From: Ilex aquifolium
Taxonomy: Eukaryota > Streptophyta > Magnoliopsida > Aquifoliales > Aquifoliaceae
NCBI GenBank assembly: GCA_951799425.1
Contig: OX637402.1
Span: forward strand, 28,612,492-28,676,491
Direction of reading: 5' to 3'
Length of the DNA stretch: 64,000 nt
The stretch's first letter is position 1. Every line of letters begins with the position of its first letter. The notes under the pieces are model-generated. The model did no database searches. It saw only the letters and a list, made by a program, of their open reading frames with translations, and was not told the DNA's origin. Shown here in pieces: positions 1 to 11,026 of this stretch. The position numbers and the translations under genes were made by a program.

Positions 1-291
1 AATCGTTGAAACCTGAAACCACATGGAGAGTGAAGGCATAGGCCTCAGTTAGCTTTATGGGCTGGCTCAGGTACCCAAGCTTTTTGGACCGTACCCCACT
101 GATGTATCGCATCCATTTATAGCCCAACTACTTCAATATCATAGTCCAAAAATCCAAGACGGCAAAAAATCCCAGCATTAAGCCCACGGTGAGATAGTTT
201 CTGAACTGGGTCTTGCAATGGTTCATGGACTAAGCTCATTTTTTTTAGAGGCTTAGGGAGGCCGGTACCTCCCAAAAAACTTAATAGGATA

Positions 292-803
292 AAAGTACAC
301 TTTTTAAAATAATTGGGATAGAAATATATGTGCTAAAAAAAAGTCATAAAAGCTCTTTTACCTCTACCATAAATAGTGCATATCTAATTGAATGTGAGAC
401 TTTCAAGATTAGAATGTGAGAATTTCAAGATTCCTTTTGATATTTGTGTATCATTTGAATTTTGAAATTTCATATATATATATGGAGTCGAAAAAGAGAG
501 ACACGATATAATGACAATGGGGGTACAATCAGTGGCATCATGTAAATGTAATGCCCCATTCATAGTGTCCAAACAGTGTCAATAAAGAGTGACAACAGTA
601 GATTGTACCTAAATAATGACAATATATATTTTGTCCACTCAAAGAGTTGCACCTAAAGAGGGAGTCGAAAAATTGCCATGCAAACTGTGTCACCAAAGAA
701 TCTTAAAAATCTCACATTCAATTAAGTATGCACTATTTATAGTAGGGGTAATTATGGAATACAATTTAGAAAGAATTTAAAAATGTTTAAAAATGTGTAC
801 TTA
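292..803. mobile_element. MITE-like element with long terminal inverted repeats
   Basis: The segment 362-398 (CTCTACCATAAATAGTGCAT ... AATGTGAG) is repeated in inverse orientation at 711-748 with a few mismatches. The similarity continues weakly outward: AAGTACAC at 293-300 matches the reverse complement of GTGTACTT at 795-802. The interior has no coding capacity. Long, diverged inverted repeats suggest a Mutator-like or other non-autonomous DNA transposon. I could not fix the exact ends or a target duplication. Confidence 0.5.
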
Positions 804-969
804 TTGACAACTATTTGATGAAAAAAAGGACTTAAAGGAGGATAAGTTTAGAGGTGATACTTAAAGCCAAATAAGTTTTGAAAAAGGTACTCACATCCCA
901 TTATCTCTTTTTTTTATACTAAAAAAATTTATCGGCTCTAAGACCGGAAATAAGATCCGAAATATAAAA

Positions 970-1126
970 AGAAATACTATGTATCTCAAATTTGCTTCCC
1001 AAATGAAAGGGGGTCATTGGATGAGTGAGTCCCATCAAATTTTTTAAATGAGACCTACCGATCCAATAGTCTCCCTTCATTTGGGATGTAAATTTGGGTT
1101 ACAGATTTGAATTACATAGCATTGCT
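970..1126. mobile_element. Foldback MITE-like element
   Basis: Almost the whole segment is one imperfect palindrome. The left arm (977 onward, CTATGTATCTCAAATTTG, then CTTCCCAAATGAAAGGG) matches the reverse complement of the right arm ending at 1119 (CCCTTCATTTGGGA ... ATTACATAG). The arms are about 65 bases with a very short loop. There is no coding content. This is typical of small foldback MITEs in plants; the superfamily is not determined. Confidence 0.5.
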
Positions 1127-3021
1127 CAAATATAAAATTTTGACACCCATATCACCTATAAACCATGTTCATTAATTGATCTGAAAGGACTCAAACTCAG
1201 AACATACAAATTTATAAATTTACACATTCTTCCTTGTTTTTTTCACTAAACTTGTACATATTGTCAAATGTGAATATTTGTGGCCTAATGGGTTTTGGTG
1301 TGAACACCATTTTAGATAAAAATCAGCAACCAAACATTTCATGCTTGACTAGGTAAAGAGAATTAATGGTCTTTCTACAAGTCAAGGTCAATACTTTTTA
1401 CCCCAAAACAGATTAAACTTAAAGGAACCTTTAGCTTATCACGATAAAGAATTGAAAGGCGCTTTGTTCTCGATCGTAAGATGTTTTTGATTTCAAATTT
1501 GAGGTGTAGTAAATGATCGACGGTTTAGCCCGGGGTCATAACAAATAATATTTCCAAGACACTATCACATTGGACCCATCTCTACAAAATAAACTTCGAA
1601 TATCTAGAATCACCGACAACTTAATAAAATATTGGTTAAATATAGAAGTCACTCGCCATAATTGAACTCAAGAAATTTGAGTCTACGATCTATTCCAGAG
1701 TCAACTCCACAAGGCTCAACAACCAATATGGGATGTTATTTTTGTATTTGAGGTGCATGGCCTGCTTGTGTAGTTATTTGTTATGTCTTCTTGGTCACAT
1801 GTTGACCAACTGTATGATTTTCTTTCTTTTATTTTGTGGTACCCTATTACACTTTTTCTGTGATTATAATGAAGTGCTTACACACTTGTTCAAATGAACA
1901 GATCAAAAAAAAAGAAGGGAAAATTACATTCAGATTATCTGAGATTTATTATTTAATTACTGAGGTTTGTCATTTAATCACTAAGATACCCTGACAAGGG
2001 TGAAGCCACCTTATGCTCTCACAATTTTATTTTGTAAAATTACTTATATATATTTTAAGTATTTTTTTTAATTGTGTCCACTCTATTTTTTAGTTAATAC
2101 TAGAAAAGACATGATATATCCATGAGTTTATTTGTAATTTTGACATTTATTTTAGTAATTATCACAAACATGTTAGAGAACACATTTAATTGCGTAATGA
2201 AATGAATCATAAATAGCTAAATGATAGCAAGATTGTGGGTATAAAGAATAATAAAGTTAGTAATATGAAAATTCATTAGAGTCAATTCTAAATAGTTTTA
2301 ATTAGGCCTTTGTTTCGTAAAAGGATATAATTATTTTCTCTTCTTTTTTTTGTTGTTATTTGTGCTTACGAATTTTGGTTTTTTCAGTTTAATGAATTTT
2401 TAAGTATTAAATATGATGTACTTAAATATATTATCAATTGCAAGAAAAAAATTAAGTTTTTTAAAATATTCAGTGCTCACCCTAAATAATTTTTTAACTT
2501 CGCCCCTACCCCTGATATTTAAAATATTATACACAAACCCTCTCAAATTTATACGTGTGTAACACATAGACCCTGTTGTTATGTTTTCTATTTTTCCCGG
2601 TCCCATTGTATTGATAACTATTTGTTGCTTTTCGTTCAGCTCTAACCAGCGGTGCTATAACTTAGAATCATTATATGCAAGAATTTGGGTGAATGAGCAT
2701 ACTTCTCATGTCCATATTCTATATTAATTTTATATTCATAGGAGATTTCAGGAGGTTCGTTTTCTTTATTTACATGTGAATGCTAAACCATTATTGTAGT
2801 TAAGAACATTGGGTGAATGAGCGTTTGGTTGGATTTTTTTTCTTTTTGAAATGATTGTCAGGTTGGTTGGTTCAATTTGGTGATGCTCGGTAAGTATGGT
2901 TGTGTTTAGACAAGATGTCGCGTTATGGCGGGTCCAATTGGTAGTCTTTAGGGTGTGGTACTTTGAGTCTAAGTGGGGGGTCAATTTTTTTTTGTTATAT
3001 ATAGTGTTGTCAGATACGAAT

Positions 3022-3022
<1 letters not shown>

Positions 3023-3054
<32 letters not shown>
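3023..3054. repeat. (CA)n(TA)n compound microsatellite
   Basis: About ten CA units are followed directly by about eight TA units. This is simple sequence with no coding role. Confidence 0.85.
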
Positions 3055-3055
<1 letters not shown>

Positions 3056-4759
3056 TATCAACTATGAAAAATATTTAATTTTTTATTTTATTCATAATTA
3101 TTATTATAAAGTCAATTATACTCATGCATATATTTTCATCTAATTTTAATTTTAATTTATTTTTAACTCTTTTATAAAAAATTCTAAATTCTTTGTCAGT
3201 ATTTGCAATTTTTTTTTGATTCTCTATTTTATCCTAAATTATTATAATAAAGTCAATTATATCCACTTATATACTTAACTTGTAGGTATTAATTATTCGG
3301 CACTTAATTTATTATTTAGTTTTAAAAAATTTTATTTTCTATTTTATTCCTAATTATTATAATAAAGTGAATTATACCCACTTATATACTTTCATGTAAT
3401 TTGACTTTTAACTTATTTTAGAATCTTTTATAAAGACTTCTAAATTTTTTTTAACTCATTTTTTAAAACTACAGTTACATACAATTATTTATATTTATAT
3501 ATTTTATTTTTTGGGTATGCAATAATATAACAATATTATAAGTGATCTAATCAATTTATTTAATTAAATCTATCATTTAATTATTCTGAAAGATTTTAAG
3601 ATTTTTAATTTGCACCCTCATAGATTAAATTTTTCATATTATACCCTTAATGTATCAGAGGTGTTCTAATGTGACATTTCTATAATATAATTAGATGTAC
3701 AAATACTTAAAGGAGTCGGAGAAATACTTAAATAAATAATAGATTAGATACTCAAAAATTTATAGAATAAATTAATAATTTAATTTAATTATAATTAAAA
3801 TAGGTATTTAACTATTCAGAACTTAATTTATTATTTAATTTAATTATACATATAATTCTTATTTTTTATAAAAATAATATTATTTAAATTTATTTGTATG
3901 CAACACATGTCGTGTGTATTGCTAGTCTAGTCTAAAAATGAAACTAAAATGTTCCTCGTGGAAGATGATAGTGATTGGTAAGTCATAAGTCAAGTCAACC
4001 ATAAAAGTACCTTGGAAATTCTCAGAACGATCGCAGATTTAAAAAAAAAAAAAAAAAACTTACGATGGCATACAATGCCGTGTTGTTTCCGTGGGTAAAG
4101 AACAATGCCGTGTTGTTATTGACAAGGAACAGTAGTTTTGCAGCATGATGGTGATTGATAGTTAATCACTATCATTGGTTAACATAAATTATTTAAACAT
4201 TTTTTATTACACTTTTTATTTATTTTATTTCGTGATAAATTATATATTCTTAATAGTAGTGGGATCTGTTATTTATAAGTACGCTCTTTATCAATTCAGG
4301 AGGTTTGATTTAAAATAAAATTGAATAAAAATGTAATAAAGAGGATTTGAATATTATTTCTTCCACAACATTCCATTTAGAATTTGCAGGGAAATGATTC
4401 AAAGTCAAGATGACCAACTTCATTAACCCTAATTTCCGTACCTCATCAATGGTTCTGTGCAGTGAACCCCAGCTATGTCTATATTGAATCTTGAAACTTT
4501 TGGGACCATAACAACTACAACAAAACCAAAACACCAACTCTCACATGCATTGTAAATTAGGGTATTTTGGGTTCGACTTTATTGACGATTTTCTTAATTC
4601 ATAGGTGATTATTTAACAATTAGAAGTGTTCGGAGTTTACTTTACAAGGAATCTCTAACATGATCTTGTCTTGGAGAGATTCTCATAATAGAAGAACTAA
4701 AAATAAAGCACAACCATCTATATGTAAATGGGGTATCATATTCATATTCATAATCATTT

Positions 4760-5469
4760 TCATTGGCTGGTGACCTCATCCAAGAGTTTATACCTTCTCA
4801 CCTTATTTCTAAACACCTGTTTCTTGACCCCACCATTTGATATCTCCTCTGACTTTGTCCTCCTCAGCCTCTCCTCAATTTCACCCCTAGTGATGATCCT
4901 CCTCCATGTCGCCGACGACGGCAACGGCGACGGCGATTGCTCCAGCGACTTCTGCTTCTTGATGGGGCCGTTGACTTGTAACTTCAGAGAGACCTTTCTA
5001 CCCTTTATGCCTCCTCCATGATTATTATCACTGCCACTGTTCTTTTTCTTGGTCTTCATATCATCATCCTGACTATTCTTATTTGATGATGATGAATTAG
5101 ATGAGTTCTGTGTTTTCTCTGCTGCTGGGTCAAGATCTTTTTGACTCAGGCACCAATTGCAAACTCGGTATGACTCGGCTTTTGGGTACAGGTTGCTACA
5201 GTATCTGCAAAATTGAAGGGCCAAAAATAGACCCAAAAACTCAGAGAAAGTGGTGTTGTTTTTGAATTACTGATTGAAACCCATAAAGGAATATAAAAGA
5301 ATTTGATAAGTTTTGCTTCGTTTTTGTTGGTTGATAATTACCTGTGTTGAGATCTGAATTGACAGACTTTGCATCTGAAAAGCTCATTAGACAAGCCATA
5401 GTCTCCACACATGCAGCACTCTGGGCTAGGTTGTGATGGCGCAGTATTTCCTCCCTTGTTGGTTGCCAT
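4760..5469 (-). CDS. PHD/FYVE-like zinc-finger protein, two exons
   Basis: Two exons: 5469-5342 and 5204-4760, 190 aa. The intron has GT at 5341 and AG before 5204, and the joined phase gives an uninterrupted frame. The start chosen is ATG at 5469 (MATNKGG). An upstream in-frame ATG lies in the CT-repeat leader and would only add Leu-Ser repeats. Residues about 17-65 carry a Cys/His set (CCMCG, CKVCQF, QHRYC, CNWCLSQ) spaced like a plant PHD/RING/FYVE-superfamily zinc-binding fold; the intron splits this domain. The rest is low-complexity Ser/Asn/Lys, then a basic C-terminus with ITRGEIEERLRRTKSEE. A nuclear or chromatin-related role is plausible for the fold but is inference. The closest match I can name is the uncharacterised small plant PHD-like family. 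Confidence 0.8.
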
Positions 5470-5483
5470 ATTGTATGTACCAT

Positions 5484-5526
<43 letters not shown>

Positions 5527-5600
5527 GATCCACACACTCACATCTGACTATCTATGAGACGGGGTTTTATTGCTTGTGTGGTGTGTGTATATAAAACGAT
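5342..5600 (-). promoter_or_regulatory. TATA-like box and CT-repeat leader of the zinc-finger gene
   Basis: On the minus strand a TTTTATATA motif (5588-5596) lies about 120 bp upstream of the ATG at 5469. A (CT)n leader, seen as (GA)n on the plus strand at about 5487-5529, lies between them. This layout fits a plant core promoter with a pyrimidine-rich 5' UTR. The transcription start is inferred, not seen. Confidence 0.45.
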
Positions 5601-7842
5601 ATACATATATATATATACCTATCCAAGAAATTGCTTGTATACATGTAATGTGATATGATTGTCATGTGTCTAGAAAAGATTAAAAAAAAAATGGCAATTA
5701 GTTGCCACAACTGATTGGTGGTGGTTGAAGGTTGATAACAATACATTTTACTTGTTTAATCCTTTTTTTTTTATTATTATTATTAATATTGTTCGTCCGA
5801 GAAAGAAGAAGTCATCATGAATAAAGATGATTAAATTAGACGTCTAAACAAATAAAATAAATAAAGTTGATTACCCAGAAAACTGGGAAAAAATAAAATT
5901 CCTGGACAATATAATATGCATAATGCAGAGACTGACCAAGACCTACTCAATCACGACTATAGCTAAAATGAGTTTTTATTTTTATTTTTTTTTGTGACGA
6001 GGCAGAAACTTGAATCCTTCTACATTTTTCGTCCACTGTACCAAGTGAGACGCAATTTAAAAGATGGATATAAGAGTAATATTATTTGGATTTAATTTAT
6101 TGACGTAATTAATAATAATTATTATTAGATTAATAGTGGGCTCCAATGTTAGTTGGGACCCTCCACCAATCCAATAATAATAATTAATTTGGTTAATATA
6201 GTATTATTGATGGATATAAACTTGTTAGTATCGAAATGGAAAATTTTCGAAGATTATAATTTCGAGGTCTCAAGTTTGTACATGGCTGAGTAACCTAATA
6301 TTCCCAATTTTTTGAGTAATGTTATTGAGACTTAAAATATTAACTTAATTTGTTATGATGTGATCCGATAGTGTTGTTGTAACGGTAATTTTTAGACTTC
6401 TTGATTGAAATTCTATCACTTAACACATTATTATATCGATAAATTAAATCAATTTTTTAAATTTCAATAGCATTACTCTTTTAAAAAGCACTAGAATGCC
6501 CCTTCAATATCTAATGCACCCATTGGTATTGTGGTCTCATATGAACTTCCTACATCAAAAGACCAAAAAATAATTGTCCTACTCCCTGAAATTTTGTTGG
6601 TATGAATCATTTCTAGGAGCCCTTTTTAATATAAAATCCGAAAGTGGCCCCTTTATTTATATTGAATTCCGGACGACTACCGCTGCCTTTTAGTTCCTTG
6701 TTCTCAAAAGCAAGAATAAGATAGCTGCTGGTCCCACACGCATTAGCGAAAGATCATTTTTCCTATGAAAGTTGAGAAAAAAAGATTGGTTCCATCTTAA
6801 AGGTCATATTAGGTACATGCCTAAAATTACATGGACAGTGGAAAAGACACATGGAAAATCTCAACGGGTTAGATTCGACTCTAATCACTAAAATAATTCG
6901 AAGACTTTTCAATTATTTTTGGATGGTGAAAATGTATTCACACGAACAAAATCACTTTATTTTGAATTTTAAATTCAAAGTATTCTTTTTTATTAAGATA
7001 GAATTTGCTAAAATAAATAAATCTTCACCGTCCAAAAACATTAGGGTATCTTCCAATTATTTATAGTTGGAGAGGAGCCAAACCCATCTCAACAATGAGA
7101 TGTGCTCCACTTTTAAAGGACAAAGATCACATGGGCCGGAACTTATCTACTATTTGAGATCATCATCTCAAGGAACTATCTAGACAATTAAATGCAGGAA
7201 ATAGTTATCTACCTGCACAGCTCATTCATCTCAATACAATAGGTTCATATCCAACTCAACATGTGATGACTATGCTCACGTACATATAATCTTATTATTA
7301 TATGTTGATATCATAGTCAGTATATAGTAAATAACCTTATGTAATATCATTGTTCTCCGTTTTGCCCTCCCAACCCAACCCAACCCAACCCACATGAATA
7401 AAGCAATTGTGGCATTGTTTGTAGAGTCCAATTAGCTGATCTAACTAAACTTTTCTATTTCAAGTCTTGTCAACTCTTTGGCCGGTTTGGTACCATCCCA
7501 GTTGTTCCGAGAAGGTACGTCAATACATACATTCGAGCGGACCCCTCGACACAATCAAATTCCAGCGAGTGTCAAATTACAAGTAAAACTGAAACACTTG
7601 CACCATTAAACAAAAGCACCTTTCGACATCATTGAGATGGTATCATGGATTCACAGGGGTGATGAATCAGTTCGAAACTCCTCCTCAACTGTTGTGAGGT
7701 AATTTTGTTGCGAGTCTAGAGCAGATCCATCTAATTTACGGTACAAGAAGCTACCAAAGCCGGAACCCTTAAGTGAAAAACTAGGACTCCGTTCATTCCT
7801 TGATATGACATGGCCAAAATGACAAATAATCACTTCGGACAT
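5601..7842. other. Intergenic region left of the nested retrotransposons
   Basis: No gene is recognised. The stretch is AT-rich and has a small MITE at 6314-6478 and a short (CCCAA)n run near 7369-7391. The last bases, GACAT at 7838-7842, are the target duplication of the outer retrotransposon. A 63-codon minus frame just left of the LTR (7651-7839) has no recognisable homology and is not annotated as a gene. Confidence 0.6.
6314..6478. mobile_element. Small MITE with inverted termini
   Basis: The left end GAGTAATGTTATTGAGA matches the reverse complement of the right end, TTTCAATAGCATTACTC (ending 6478). Similarity continues for about 38 bases per arm. The 165-bp element is non-coding. Both flanks are T-rich, so a target duplication cannot be assigned. 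Confidence 0.55.
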
Positions 7843-8224
7843 TGATAGGTCCCAGTCAGAACTTTTTAAGTATTTCTCAAGATAAATGCTCTCTTCGGGT
7901 GAGAACAAACCGTAGAGTTTGGATAAAATAATTGCTTGCCCTGTTTATTTACTAAAGCAATCTTTAAATAAGCCGTAGCTTAACAAACTACCGAAAAGCA
8001 AGGAAATTAATATGAAGCAAACAACAACAGAAACAAACTAAGCTAGAGTCCAACATAATAACTTATTCGAAATAATAGGAAAGCTCCTAAAGACTTGGTC
8101 TCTTGCATGCCACGTCTCCCATAGGCTGGTTCGTGCATGCAACCACTCTGCCACGAGTCCACCTTCGCCACAATACTTGGGATTATGCCTGCCACGTCTG
8201 GTGCACCTTCGTAGTGGCCTATCA
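7843..8224 (-). repeat. 3' LTR of the outer chromovirus-type element
   Basis: This 382-bp LTR is bounded by TGATAGG and CCTATCA. It matches 23340-23713 over its whole length with scattered substitutions and two small indels. A purine-rich tract on the minus strand (8225-8238, GATGGGGAAGAAAT) abuts it and is the likely polypurine tract. The pol frame runs on into the LTR and ends at 8038. Confidence 0.92.
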
Positions 8225-9931
8225 ATTTCTTCCCCATCGAGTGGATCCTTGTCTTCAAGGTCCACAGTAGGAAACTGCTGCTGCAGCAGCTTAGCATTTT
8301 CCCAGGTGGCCTCTTCCGCAGGTAAGCGACACCACTGAACCAGATGCTCCATAATAAACTTCTTGCCCTGCTTGACCCAGCGTGTATCAAGGATTTTTTC
8401 TGGCTCCAGCAACACAACTCCCGTCATCTGCGATCGGTGGTAATTCTAGACTCACCTCCTTGTTATCCCCAACATATTTTTTAAGAAGCGAAACATGGAA
8501 CAAAGGATGTATGCGCGCACCCTCAGGCAACTGCAGCTTATATGTGACTTGGCCAATTCGTTGCAGAATCGGATACGGCCCAAAGAATCGACTGACCAAC
8601 TTATGATGAGCACGTTTAAAGGCTGTATGTTGCCGATACGGTTGTAATTTTAAGAACACCATGTCACCTACTTGAAATTCCATGTCCCGTCGTTTCCGAT
8701 CAGCCCCTTGTTTCATGCGATTGATGGCCACCGCCAAATTGGACTTAAGCTGTTCAAGGAGTTCATCCCTGCGAATTAAACTTTGGTCCACGTCGTTCAC
8801 ATGTGAGTGTCCAGCTTGGTAGTAGGGAATGGTTGGTGGAAGGCGACCATAAAGAGCACAAAAAGGCGTCATCCCAGTGGAAATGTGATAAGTGGTATTG
8901 TACCACAACTCAGCCCACAGTAGGTACTTTGTCCATTTCTTTGGCCATTGATGAACGAAGATTCGGAGGTACTGTTCAAGGCAGCGGTTCACCATTTCAG
9001 ACTGCCCATCAGTTTGTGAGTGATATGCCGAGCTAAGCTTGAGTTTGGTGCTTGACATAGTAAAGAATTCCTGTCAGAACTTACTGATGAAAATGGGATC
9101 ACAGTCACTGACTTTTGACTGGGGTATGCCATGAAGCTTGACTACACCTTCCACAAATTTTTCTGCTACCACCCTAGCAGTGAAGGGATGAGTTAAAGAA
9201 ATAAAATGGGCGTACTTACTAAGCCTGTCGACGACCACCAAAATAGTATCCTTGCCATGGGACATAGGCAGACCTTCAATGAAATCAAGTGTGATGTCAT
9301 CCCATACTTGGCAGGGGATGGGCAACGGCTGGAGAAGACCTGCTGGTGCGAGAGCTTCAGATTTCGTCTTTTGGCAGATCTCACAAGTAGAGACATAATC
9401 TTGGACATCTTTATACATGTTTGGCCAATAGAATTGTTGGGCTAGCCTCTTATAAGTGCACAAGACTCCTGAGTGGCCTGCAAGCTTACTATCATGAAAT
9501 TCTGCCAGTAATTTCTTGCAAATCTCTTGAACTCGAGGCACCACTACTCTAGTTTTATAAAAAACTAGGCCACCACGTAGCTTGTAGGACCCTCCTGGCT
9601 GGTCTTGGGCGGTGCGACTTAACTGGATAGTGTACTCATCACCACGTGTAGCTTCCTTTATTTCTTTCCATATGTGGACCTGCGGCACAAATAAATTATT
9701 GAGGATTGGGCTCGCTGGCTTGCATGAAAGTGCATCTGCAGCGATATTTTCCCGACCGGGACGATATTGAATTTCATAATCATAGCCCAGCAGTTTCGCC
9801 ACCCATCGTTGTTGATCAGGGGTTGCTATTCGCTGTTCCATGAGGTATTTAAGACTCTTTTGATCAGTCCGGATGATGAACTTCCTTCCAAGGAGGTAAG
9901 GTTGCCATAAGCGAATGGCTTCTACTATCGC
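8038..9931 (-). pseudogene. Outer element pol, C-terminal part: RNase H end, integrase, chromodomain-like
   Basis: This is the continuation of the outer pol after the nested insertion. From 9931 downward it shows the end of RNase H (RTDQKSLKYLMEQ, then RPGRENIAADALS) and an integrase zinc region (HDSKLAGHSG, CEICQK). Catalytic-core signatures follow: DFIEGLP, SDCDPIF and, after a stop near 9074, QTDGQSEMVNR. In intact relatives the second signature is usually SDRDPIF, so one residue has changed. A further frame break near 8400 precedes a chromodomain-like segment (WVKQGKKF, EHLVQW, ATWENAKLL). Stops and shifts make this a relic. The family normally copies element DNA into chromosomes. Confidence 0.88.
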
Positions 9932-10678
9932 TGCACGGGATAATTCCTGCAATCAATACGGAGTAGCGGCTGATCAGATGGTGAGCCCTGAAACAATCAC
10001 AAGGTTAGGAAAAAGGGAGCCAGGCTTGAGCCCGGCTTGTCCCCTCCGAAGCTTAAGTCAGTAAGGATGGGGATCAAAGCTGTATTTTATCAGTTCTGGG
10101 TTGATTTTGCGTACCTTTGCTCATTGTTCTGAGGAGTATTTATACACAAACCTGTAATGATTGCTCTGACATTGGGGTTGTCTCAGCAATCAATACCTGT
10201 TGCCATTACCCACGTGTAATGAGTGATTTTTACCTAGATTCCCGCGCCATCAATGCTCGGCGGGGGGATATCCAACCTCGGGGCAACGCCGAGTACATCA
10301 GGCTATCAAGGCACTTGAGTGCCTATGAACGGTGTCTGACGCCTACACCCGAGTACTCGGTGTTTAGGGGCACTCGGCCCTATGTGAGAACTCGGCATCA
10401 CAGTCATTAATGCATCCACTCATCACTGTCAGTTTGGGTCTTCGAGGATGCAGAGGCGCATTAAATGCTGTCTAAGTCACTCACGTCTTCATAAATGCTG
10501 GGTCACATCTCATTAACTGCTGGTGTCAGAGGTTCATTCCTGGCTCCATGGAACAGCGCCTTCTCGGCTCCTGCTTACTACTCGGCGTATTCCCTGGTAC
10601 TCGGCTCCTGCACTCCGTAACGGCTTCATTTGTACACGTGTCGCCTTGGGGCCTGCCGAGCCGTCTCGAGTCCCTCCA
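9932..10678 (-). repeat. 3' LTR of the inner element
   Basis: This 747-bp LTR is nearly identical to 19890-20636, with differences near 10262, 10517 and 10556. On the minus strand it begins TGGAGGGACTC and ends CCGTGCA. The adjoining internal sequence (10679-10700) reads as a purine-rich polypurine tract on the minus strand, with a run of six G. Confidence 0.95.
10137..10144 (-). promoter_or_regulatory. TATA box in the 3' LTR copy
   Basis: TATAAATA on the minus strand is in the same position as in the 5' LTR. In this copy it would drive transcription out of the element into the outer element's pol remnant. Confidence 0.5.
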
Positions 10679-10848
10679 ACTGCCCCCCAGCCCTCACTCT
10701 TTTTGCGGCGTGGGACAGGTGGCGCAAGCAGAGAGGGGGCTCGCCTGTCACGTCCATTTAACGAGGGGCGGTTACTTGCACGTCTTGAGCCGCCCTTTTC
10801 AAATTCTGTAATGATGAATGCCTCCTCGATTCCCGCTCTCCCATCTCC

Positions 10849-10858
10849 CTATAAATAG
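10849..10858 (+). promoter_or_regulatory. TATA box of the antisense gene
   Basis: CTATAAATAG on the plus strand lies in internal element sequence, about 170 bp inside the 3' LTR boundary and 170 bp upstream of the antisense ATG at 11027. A 5' leader with CT-rich stretches follows. Position and consensus suit a plant TATA promoter dedicated to the antisense transcript. Confidence 0.65.
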
Positions 10859-11026
10859 GGGAACTCTTGGGCATTTGAGAACTTTGCAATCTCAATTCTC
10901 TTTCAAGCAAATAGCTGCCGAGTACTCCTCCCTTTCCCTCCGAGAACTCTTCAGAAGAAAAATCCTGTAAGTACTCTGCACTCTTCCTTTCTTCTTCTCC
11001 TTCTATTCTTTCCATCATCTCCACTC

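Larger units (their letters stand above)
1..4759. other. Intergenic AT-rich region with repeat remnants
   Basis: I see no convincing gene in this stretch. The short open frames here are AT-rich or simple-repeat artefacts. It contains two inverted-repeat elements (listed separately), a (CA)n(TA)n microsatellite near 3023-3054, and a degenerate segment at 3070-3470. In that segment the motif TAAAGTCAATTATA followed by CCACTTATATACTT recurs about every 125 bp (3 imperfect copies). A Helitron-like terminus lies at 3900-3925. Confidence 0.6.

Noticed and set aside
4310..4537. 75-codon minus frame upstream of the zinc-finger gene's 3' end
   Set aside because: No recognisable domain, skewed composition and no splice or promoter context. 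It is probably chance.
7651..7842. 63-codon minus frame abutting the outer LTR, possibly a host exon cut by the insertion
   Set aside because: Removing the element and joining at the target duplication gives no longer frame on the other side, and the peptide has no recognisable motif.
10117..10860. Plus-strand frames within the inner LTR (repeated at 20075-20703)
   Set aside because: They are identical in both LTR copies and have no protein homology; they are chance frames in U3/R sequence.
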